Positions 1 through 4,537 of a stretch of 5,228 bases of DNA are shown in pieces. Each line of letters begins with the position of its first letter. The stretch's first letter is position 1. Under the pieces are notes generated by a model. That model had not been told where the DNA came from. It saw only the letters and a list, made by a program, of their open reading frames with translations, and ran no database searches. Source of the DNA: Pyrinomonadaceae bacterium (GTDB lineage Bacteria; Acidobacteriota; Blastocatellia; Pyrinomonadales; Pyrinomonadaceae); the NCBI GenBank assembly GCA_014379795.1, contig JACMLC010000467.1, positions 1 to 5,228 of the forward strand, read 5' to 3'. Position numbers and translations under genes: made by a program.

Positions 1-209
1 CAGTTCGCGACATCCGTTTCAGCATCGCTCGCATCAAGCTGCCCGCCGGGAAAAGCATGAAAGCCGCCCAGAAACGTGAGCCGCTCGCTGCGCCGCACCC
101 AGAAAACTTCCGGGTCGGACGCATCAGTTCCATCTCGCAGCAAAATAACCGCCGCCGCATCCTTCGGCGTCGCCGGTTTGCTTTGCGCTTCAATAGCAAT
201 GTTCGTCAT
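1..209 (-). CDS. Nudix-type hydrolase, N-terminal part (3' end beyond window)
   Basis: Only the first 69 codons are inside the window; the gene continues past the left edge. The ATG at 207-209 opens a reading frame without stops. After a short polar leader, residues 18-25 (AAAVILLR) look like the first strand of a Nudix fold. They are followed by VFWVRRSERLTFLGGFHAFP and GGQLDASDAE, the usual 'substrate-binding strand then FPGG' layout of Nudix proteins related to coenzyme A or nucleotide diphosphatases (NUDT19-like). The catalytic Nudix box GX5EX7REUXEEXGU should lie just downstream, outside the window, so activity cannot be judged. Some bacterial proteins with this type of N-terminus also carry a metallo-beta-lactamase domain, which cannot be tested here. 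There is no Shine-Dalgarno sequence: the codon is preceded directly by seven T on the coding strand (complement of 210-216). It may be co-transcribed with the oxidoreductase upstream, across the repeat-filled spacer. The fold is fairly sure; the substrate is unknown. Confidence 0.8.
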   Translation of the reverse strand, partial: MTNIAIEAQSKPATPKDAAAVILLRDGTDASDPEVFWVRRSERLTFLGGFHAFPGGQLDASDAETDVAN

Positions 210-216
210 AAAAAAA

Positions 217-346
217 GTTTATAGAGTTCAGAGAGTTTATAGAGTTCAGAGAGTGTTTGAGAGTTTGGAGAGTAAAAGCAGACTTCGTACTCTCCAAACT
301 CCCTAAACTCTCTGAACTCCCCGAACTCCCTAAACTCTCTGACTCC
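217..346. repeat. Degenerate short-unit repeat forming a long inverted repeat
   Basis: The 140-bp spacer between the oxidoreductase stop (350-352) and the Nudix start (209) is almost wholly repetitive. On the left, an 18-bp unit (gtttatagagttcagaga) occurs twice in exact tandem at 217-234 and 235-252, with a degenerate third copy at about 253-271. On the right the reverse-complement theme appears: ccctaaactctctga is found exactly at 301-315 and 328-342. The two sides pair. Positions 261-274 match 288-301 perfectly (14 bp, 13-nt loop at 275-287). After a 6x5 internal loop, 242-254 match 307-319 perfectly (13 bp). As RNA this would be a strong hairpin in the 3' region of the oxidoreductase message. 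It could stabilise or terminate that transcript, or be a member of a dispersed intergenic repeat family. The role is inferred only. Confidence 0.85.
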
Positions 347-349
347 TTC

Positions 350-1030
350 TCACCAGCGAAAGCGTTCGCCGTCGCCGCCGTTCCAAGGCACGCCGCGCAT
401 GTGATAGCCGCCCTCTTCCCAGAAGCCGGGTTGGTCGCTTTCGAGAAAGCGGATGCCCTTAACCCACTTGGCGGATTTCCATGCGTAGAGCTGTGGCACG
501 ATCAATCTCACGGGGCCGCCATGCTCCGGCGCAATCGGCTGGCCGTCGTGCGACCAAGCGAACAGAGAATCTTCGGCCAGAAAATATTCGAGCGGAATAT
601 TCGTCGTCCACCCCTCATCGTGCCCGTAGGCAAGAGCGAATTTTGCTTCAGGCTTGAGACCGACAAGCCGCGCCACCTCTCTGGTCGAAACTCCGCTCCA
701 CACATTATCCAGACGCGACCAGCGCGTCACGCAATGAAAATCCGCGTAAACCTTGACGGCGGGCATCTGCATAAATTCGTCGAGCGACCACTGTTTGGGA
801 TTTTCGACGAGGCCGTCCGCAGCGAACTCCCACGTCGCCAGATCAACCTCCGGCGTGCCGTGCGCGTCCAGCACAGGCCACTTGCGCGTGCGCGTCTGGC
901 CGGGCGGAACGCGATTCTCGCGCCGCGTATCCGGGCTGACGATGATTTCGCTCTCATCAATCTCTTCGGGCTTGCGCGGGTCGTTCTGTTGATAGAGAGG
1001 ATCGTTGAAAAGCCTGTTTAGAAAACTCAT
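350..1030 (-). CDS. Cytoplasmic molybdopterin-dependent oxidoreductase (sulfite-oxidase fold)
   Basis: This 226-residue protein matches the oxidoreductase molybdopterin-binding domain (sulfite oxidase / YuiH-like group). Residues 67-90 (from WEFAADGLVENPKQWSLDEF) give the family's opening strands. The segment ADFHCVTRWSRLDNVWSGV contains Cys100, the expected thiolate ligand of molybdenum. The segment HGGPVRLIVPQLYAWKSAKW (170-189) is the typical late cofactor-binding block. There is no Tat or Sec signal peptide, no haem domain and no C-terminal dimerisation domain, so it is a minimal, probably cytosolic enzyme rather than a periplasmic MsrP or true sulfite oxidase. It needs Mo-cofactor made elsewhere, and its electron partner and substrate are unknown. 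The ATG at 1028-1030 lies 11 bp after the stop of the upstream minus-strand gene, with no clear ribosome binding site, which suggests an operon and perhaps translational coupling. The residues before about 50 are charged and proline-rich, as in many relatives. Confidence 0.9.
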   Translation of the reverse strand: MSFLNRLFNDPLYQQNDPRKPEEIDESEIIVSPDTRRENRVPPGQTRTRKWPVLDAHGTPEVDLATWEFAADGLVENPKQWSLDEFMQMPAVKVYADFHCVTRWSRLDNVWSGVSTREVARLVGLKPEAKFALAYGHDEGWTTNIPLEYFLAEDSLFAWSHDGQPIAPEHGGPVRLIVPQLYAWKSAKWVKGIRFLESDQPGFWEEGGYHMRGVPWNGGDGERFRW

Positions 1031-1041
1031 AAGCTATAAAA

Positions 1042-1473
1042 TTAATCTTCGGCCTTCTGCCCGGTCAGAGCCATCAACTCTTTTGGCATCCATTTCCCGA
1101 CGCCTTTTTGCGTCGAGTCTTTGATGCCTGCGGTGCGGTCGTGCCAGTCATGGTCGTTGGCTCCGGGTCTGCCGCGCTGTTGCTCGTAATTCTCGGTCTG
1201 CTCAAGGCTGAGGACGATGCCGTTGGCAATCTCCTTCCAATCTTCCTGTTGTATGCCGCGCATGACGAGCGGCAATCCCGCCGTCCAATCTTCTTGGGGC
1301 GCGCGTGCATCCTGCTCCGGAATCGTCAATTTGTCAGGCGACGGAAACGGTTGGCCTGTGAATTCGTTGACCAGCAATTCCTTCAGTTCTTTGTATGAAG
1401 ATTGCGGGCGCTCCTGGCGTATCGCCTGTGCGCGGCGAAAGATGTCCGCCACGGTCGGTTGCTCTGTAGCCAT
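1042..1473 (-). CDS. Conserved-looking hypothetical protein, first gene of the oxidoreductase operon
   Basis: I do not recognise this 143-residue protein. The frame is open further upstream (to 1569), but the ATG at 1471-1473 is the likely start because GGAG (complement of 1483-1486) lies 9 nt before it. The extra upstream residues would also cover the probable promoter. The product is soluble and highly charged, with no signal peptide, membrane segment or cysteine. Residues 7-36 (from TVADIFRRAQAIRQ to KELLV) look like two amphipathic helices. The middle (43-75) is rich in proline and acidic residues and holds two EDW motifs at 61-63 and 77-79. Residues 79-100 look helical. The tail (104-131) is polar, with DHDWHDRTAGIKDSTQKGVG and KWMP. 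It ends 11 bp before the molybdopterin oxidoreductase, so co-expression is likely. A role as partner or accessory protein is only a guess from position. Confidence 0.7.
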   Translation of the reverse strand: MATEQPTVADIFRRAQAIRQERPQSSYKELKELLVNEFTGQPFPSPDKLTIPEQDARAPQEDWTAGLPLVMRGIQQEDWKEIANGIVLSLEQTENYEQQRGRPGANDHDWHDRTAGIKDSTQKGVGKWMPKELMALTGQKAED

Positions 1474-1482
1474 CTGTAGCTT

Positions 1483-1486
1483 CTCC
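1483..1486 (-). promoter_or_regulatory. Shine-Dalgarno site that decides the start of the hypothetical gene
   Basis: The coding strand reads GGAG followed by nine bases and ATG (1471-1473). This is the clearest ribosome binding site in the window. It favours a 143-residue product over the longer 175-codon open frame that begins at 1569. Confidence 0.6.
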
Positions 1487-1528
1487 AGACCTCCCTCAGA
1501 AAATTTTGCCGACGGATTTTTACAGAAT

Positions 1529-1557
1529 ACCTTACACGCGCGGCGCGCGAATCTCAA
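1529..1557 (-). promoter_or_regulatory. Possible sigma-70-like promoter of the hypothetical gene / oxidoreductase operon
   Basis: On the minus strand, TTGAGA (complement of 1552-1557; 5 of 6 to TTGACA) is followed by a 17-bp spacer and TAAGGT (complement of 1529-1534; 3 of 6 to TATAAT). Transcription would start near 1522, about 50 nt before the ATG at 1473. The spacer carries a GC-only inverted repeat (1537-1549), which could be an operator or a chance result of base composition. The -10 match is weak, and consensus elements may differ in this lineage. Confidence 0.3.
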
Positions 1558-1650
1558 CTCAAAGCTCAAGAATGTATCGCCAGCCAGCCTTGCATAGATT
1601 TGTGTCTTGCGTTAATCATATCCGTCTTAACATTAAGATCAATCAGAGCA

Positions 1651-1655
1651 AGGGG
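1651..1655 (+). promoter_or_regulatory. Probable ribosome binding site of the subtilisin-like protease
   Basis: AGGGG lies 11 nt upstream of the ATG at 1667-1669, but only 2 nt upstream of the alternative in-frame TTG at 1658. The spacing therefore favours the ATG and a 460-residue product. Confidence 0.45.
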
Positions 1656-1666
1656 TTTTGGAAATA

Positions 1667-3049
1667 ATGTCAGACACGATTATCTCAACACAGCCGACGG
1701 TGATTCATTCGGACAGGGCAGCGGGCAATCCCGTCTGTCCTGTGTGCGGGCGCGAGGCTCCGGACGGGCGCGTGCCGCTCGCGGCGTTGGCGGGAGATGT
1801 CCAGTTGATGATTGCCGCGAATGCTCCGGCGGATGCTATTGTCGCGGAGGTCTGCCCGCGCTGCGTGGAATTGTTCGAGCGTGCCAAGATTCAGATTCAG
1901 AGCGATGCGGCGGTCTATGAGCAGGGCGGGCATGTCCTGTCAACTCCCTTAAGGCTCGATGCGGACGACCGTTTTGCGGGGCGCGGCGTGACCATCGCTT
2001 TTTTGGATTCAGGCTTTTACCCGCACGTTGATTTGACGACGCCGCACAATCGCATCCTCGCTTATCACAGCATAGCCGCGACGGAAGGCGATAAGACGAC
2101 GCTCGATACGCCGGATGTTTCGAGCTGGCACGGAATGATGACTTCGGTCGTCGCGGCGGGGAACGGCTCGCTCTCGAACGGCTTTTATCGCGGCATCGCG
2201 CCGGAATCGAACGTCGTCCTCATCAAGCTTGCACGCACAGGGCGGATCAGCGAAAGGAACATCAAGCACGGCCTCGAATGGGCGCTGGCGCACAAGGAAG
2301 AGTACGGCATCCGCATCGTCAACATCTCTGCGGGCGGAGATGAAGAGGCATCTTACCTGCACAACTCTCTCGCGAAAACGGTCGAGCGCGCGGTGCGCGA
2401 AGGCTTGATTATAGTTTGCGCTGTCGGCAACGCGGGGCATATCCCCGGCCATCCTGTGCTGCCTCCCGCCAGTTCTCCGTCGTGCATCGCTGTTGGCGGG
2501 CTGGATGATAAGAACTCTTTGAATCGCGCGCGGCGGGGAATGTATCGCTCGTCTTACGGGCCAACGATTGACGGCCTGCAAAAGCCTGAGCTAATCGCGC
2601 CCGGCATCTGGGTTCCCGCGCCCATCCTGCCGCACACGCCGACCGCCGAAGAAGCCGCGCTCCTTGCGACGCTCGACGGCGCGCCGGACGATCAACTGCA
2701 CGCGCTCCTTGCAGCGCATCAAGGCATTGATAGAGATTTGGATGAAGCGCGCGGATTGCCCGTCTATCTCCTGCGCCAACTGATTACCATCAAGCTGCGC
2801 GAAGAGAATGTCATCACCAAACATTACAAGTATGTTGACGGGACTTCGTTTGCCGCGCCCATCGTCTCGTCCGTCATCGCGTGCATGCTCGAAGCGAACC
2901 CACAGCTTACGCCGCAACAGGTCAAGCGCATCCTGATAGACACGGCGGAACGCCTTCCGCACATAGAGGTTGACCGGCAGGGCTGGGGCGTCGTCGCGCC
3001 GCGCCGCGCCGTCGAGCAGGCGCTCTCGCTGCGAAAGCTGATTGAGTAA
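1667..3049 (+). CDS. Subtilisin-family (S8) serine protease with N-terminal zinc-ribbon-like module
   Basis: This is a 460-residue protein counted from the ATG at 1667. Residues 24-27 (CPVC) and 63-66 (CPRC) form a paired-cysteine module that resembles a zinc ribbon, with a helical stretch between. The S8 peptidase domain spans about 105-455 with its full active set: Asp114 in IAFLDSGFYPH, His155 in SSWHGMMTSVVAAG, oxyanion Asn255 in VCAVGNAGH and nucleophile Ser394 in DGTSFAAP. The structural blocks RGIAPES, VNISAGG and KPELIAPG are also present. There is no signal peptide, transmembrane helix or clear propeptide, so the enzyme is probably cytoplasmic, as intracellular subtilisins are. A run of about 75 residues between IAPG (310-313) and Tyr389 is much longer than usual for the family and looks largely helical. 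It is transcribed away from the oxidoreductase operon and may share a transcript with the acidic protein downstream. A TTG at 1658 would add three residues. The family is certain; the substrate is unknown. Confidence 0.95.
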   Translation: MSDTIISTQPTVIHSDRAAGNPVCPVCGREAPDGRVPLAALAGDVQLMIAANAPADAIVAEVCPRCVELFERAKIQIQSDAAVYEQGGHVLSTPLRLDADDRFAGRGVTIAFLDSGFYPHVDLTTPHNRILAYHSIAATEGDKTTLDTPDVSSWHGMMTSVVAAGNGSLSNGFYRGIAPESNVVLIKLARTGRISERNIKHGLEWALAHKEEYGIRIVNISAGGDEEASYLHNSLAKTVERAVREGLIIVCAVGNAGHIPGHPVLPPASSPSCIAVGGLDDKNSLNRARRGMYRSSYGPTIDGLQKPELIAPGIWVPAPILPHTPTAEEAALLATLDGAPDDQLHALLAAHQGIDRDLDEARGLPVYLLRQLITIKLREENVITKHYKYVDGTSFAAPIVSSVIACMLEANPQLTPQQVKRILIDTAERLPHIEVDRQGWGVVAPRRAVEQALSLRKLIE

Positions 3050-3140
3050 AGCTGCCAGCCCTGCGGCTAGACATGCCGCGCACGCGTGTGCCACAATCTG
3101 TTGAAAACATCAGACAGCTTAAAAGCAGAATCAACACGAG

Positions 3141-3145
3141 AGGAG
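3141..3145 (+). promoter_or_regulatory. Weak candidate ribosome binding site for the acidic small protein
   Basis: AGGAG is well matched to the 16S tail but lies 15 nt before the ATG at 3161, longer than usual. No in-frame start codon sits closer to it. Confidence 0.3.
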
Positions 3146-3160
3146 AGCGTTCAAACTCGC

Positions 3161-3514
3161 ATGTCAGAAGACGAAAACACTTTAGCCGAAAGCGCGTCCA
3201 CTGAAAGCGCACCGCAAGCGGAAACCACGCCAGAGCCGGAGAATACTGAGCAGCCGGAAAGCGCGGCGCAACCGGAAAGCGCTGAGGAGTCCGCGCCAAC
3301 TGAACCGGTAGCGGCGGAGGAGATCACGTATCACGCCGTCGAAAAAGATGGACAGGTCACAGCCATCTGGGAAATGCAGGGGCGCAAGCACTTGCGCACG
3401 ATTGACCCGCGCTCGCGGCAGGGTCAGGAAATCCTGCGGCTCTACACGGCGGATCATCACGACGAAGCGACAGCCGCGCCGCCGCAGGAATCCGGCGAAG
3501 CCGCTGCCAGTTAA
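3161..3514 (+). CDS. Small acidic protein with low-complexity N-terminus and compact C-terminal region
   Basis: This is a 117-residue protein that I do not recognise. Residues 1-54 are low complexity, built from Glu, Pro, Ala, Ser and Thr, with a repeated QPESA theme (31-35 and 37-41); this part is strongly negative and probably disordered. Residues 55-97 are different: ITYHAVEKDGQVTAIWEMQG, then RKHLRTIDPRSRQGQEILRL. They look like a small folded unit of two or three strands and a helix. The tail (98-117) is again Ala/Glu/Pro rich. There is no signal peptide, cysteine or membrane segment. The ATG at 3161 is preferred over an in-frame GTG at 3086: the AGGAG at 3141 lies upstream of it, and the extra residues would fill most of the 111-bp gap after the protease. 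It could be co-transcribed with the protease and act on it, or be unrelated. No function can be assigned. Confidence 0.7.
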   Translation: MSEDENTLAESASTESAPQAETTPEPENTEQPESAAQPESAEESAPTEPVAAEEITYHAVEKDGQVTAIWEMQGRKHLRTIDPRSRQGQEILRLYTADHHDEATAAPPQESGEAAAS

Positions 3515-3547
3515 ACTACAATTAGATTTTCCGGGCCTGACCATCAG

Positions 3548-3598
3548 GCTTCAAGTCAAAAGGCTGAGACTTTCTGTCTCAGCCTTTTGACTTGAAGC
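3548..3598. terminator. Bidirectional rho-independent terminator
   Basis: A perfect 23-bp inverted repeat (3548-3570 with 3576-3598) encloses the 5-nt loop tttct. Its core is the classic form of an A run, a GC-containing stem (aaaaggctgagac) and a T run (cttttg) on the other side, so it reads the same way on both strands. It sits 33 bp after the stop of the acidic-protein gene (plus strand) and 17 bp beyond the stop of the acetyltransferase gene (minus strand), which converge here. The stem continues about 10 bp beyond the A and T runs, so it could also protect 3' ends from exonucleases. Confidence 0.88.
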
Positions 3599-3615
3599 AA
3601 CTTTGGAAAATTTTC

Positions 3616-4455
3616 TCAAAGCTCGCAAACCATTTCATGCTGGCGATCAACTTCGCTGAAACCATGCGCCCTGAGCGCGTGATTGAAGAAACTCTCTTCG
3701 GGTTCGTTGACCACGCGCAACGCGCCGCATCGCGTGGCTATCCGTGCGGAGAGCGCGGCAGCATAATCTTTATTCGCAGCCGCCAGATCAATTACCTGCG
3801 TAATGCCGTCCGGTCGCGTGACGACCAGAGAGTATGCGTCCGGCGCATCTTTGTCTCCCAGATAAAAGCCTTGCAGCAGGTCTGCCGCCAGCAGTGAGAT
3901 TTTCTGTCGCTGCCAACCCAGCTTCCACGCATGCAGCCGCTCGAAGTGGCGCAGCAGTGCATCCGGCGCAGCTTCCTTTAAATCATGCGGATAAGCTGTC
4001 GCGCTGTCTTCTGCCTTGCGTGTGCGCTCAAAGATAATCAAATCGCGCTCGACGCGCATCCCTGCTCGTTCATACAAACGAATCGCGGGCGTGTTGCGCG
4101 TCAAAACTTCGAGGCTCAGCTTTTTCACTCCGCAGCCGCGCGCCCGCGCTAAAAACTCTGACATCAAAAGGCTCGCGCAACCGCGACCGCGAAACTCCGG
4201 CACGATGCCAAAGCCTCCGCACCAGCCGCGCGCTCCCCGCATCCCGAAAAGCCAGAGGCCGACGAAAATTTCTCCCTGATAAGCGAGCAGCGAATTTTGT
4301 AAGTCGAGCTGTTCCAGCCGCACGCGCCGCGCAAGCATCTCTCCGTTCATCTGCATCGGGTAAAAATAACCTGCGAACGAGTGGTTAAAAGCTGCGGCCA
4401 ACTCATCAAGCGAAACGGACGTAGCGGGTTTGAAAGTCAAGGTCTTCATCATCAT
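3616..4455 (-). CDS. GNAT-family N-acetyltransferase with extra C-terminal half
   Basis: This is a 279-residue protein counted from the first of three consecutive ATG codons (4455, 4452, 4449). The N-terminal half is a clear GNAT domain: opening strand and helix with LDELAAAFNHSFAGY (16-30), then the strand FVGLWLFGMR. Acetyl-CoA-binding motif A follows as GIVPEFRGRGCASLLM (83-98), with the RxxGxA signature at Arg89, Gly92 and Ala94. NTPAIRLYERAGM (121-133) comes next, with Tyr128 in the usual general-acid position. The C-terminal 130 residues do not repeat motif A. They may be a degenerate second GNAT domain, as in tandem GNAT proteins, or a substrate domain. The frame is open up to 4497, where an ATG has a purine-rich AAGGA about 9 nt upstream; that start would add 14 residues encoded by the spacer repeat. 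The short form matches normal GNAT beginnings better, but has no ribosome binding site. It follows the dehydrogenase gene on the same strand, 82 bp away. Substrate unknown. Confidence 0.85.
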   Translation of the reverse strand: MMMKTLTFKPATSVSLDELAAAFNHSFAGYFYPMQMNGEMLARRVRLEQLDLQNSLLAYQGEIFVGLWLFGMRGARGWCGGFGIVPEFRGRGCASLLMSEFLARARGCGVKKLSLEVLTRNTPAIRLYERAGMRVERDLIIFERTRKAEDSATAYPHDLKEAAPDALLRHFERLHAWKLGWQRQKISLLAADLLQGFYLGDKDAPDAYSLVVTRPDGITQVIDLAAANKDYAAALSARIATRCGALRVVNEPEESFFNHALRAHGFSEVDRQHEMVCEL

Positions 4456-4457
4456 AA

Positions 4458-4529
4458 GAAAAAGGGAAAAGGGGGAATAGGAAGAAAAGAAATTCATCCC
4501 TTGCTTCCTTTCCCCTTTTCCCCTTTTTC
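4458..4529. repeat. Polypurine/polypyrimidine imperfect inverted repeat in the spacer
   Basis: The left arm (4458-4484) is almost all A and G, and the right arm (4504-4529) almost all C and T. They pair over about 25 bp with three single-base bulges and a 19-nt loop (4485-4503). The element fills nearly all of the 82-bp gap between the dehydrogenase stop (4538-4540) and the acetyltransferase ATG (4453-4455). In the minus-strand message the hairpin would end 2 nt before that ATG and cover the upstream start at 4497. It could limit ribosome access or attenuate transcription, but it has no proper T run after it on the minus strand, so it is not a typical terminator. Strand asymmetry of this kind can also form triplex (H-) DNA. 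Confidence 0.8.
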
Positions 4530-4537
4530 CCCCTTCT

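Noticed and set aside
217..346. CRISPR array
   Set aside because: The repeats are adjacent and degenerate with no unique spacers of constant length, and the second half is in inverted orientation. No cas gene is present.
257..1021. Long plus-strand open frame (254 codons) opposite the molybdopterin oxidoreductase
   Set aside because: It is the antisense shadow of a clearly conserved enzyme. Its translation is Arg/Pro/Ala rich with no recognisable motif, and it begins inside the intergenic repeat.
1590..1618. Plus-strand promoter for the protease (TTGCAT, 17 bp, TAATCA)
   Set aside because: The spacing is right, but each hexamer matches consensus at only about half its positions, so it is not distinguishable from chance.
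3074..3091. GC-rich near-palindrome after the protease stop as a terminator
   Set aside because: The possible stem is short, needs a G-U pair and has no T run after it; it overlaps ordinary GC-rich sequence.
2009..3094. Two long minus-strand open frames opposite the protease
   Set aside because: They are Arg-rich antisense translations of a gene with a full S8 catalytic set. They have no motif and no ribosome binding site.
3086..3160. GTG at 3086 as the start of the acidic protein
   Set aside because: It would add 25 residues of unrelated composition, and it has no upstream ribosome binding site. The ATG at 3161 begins the typical acidic stretch.
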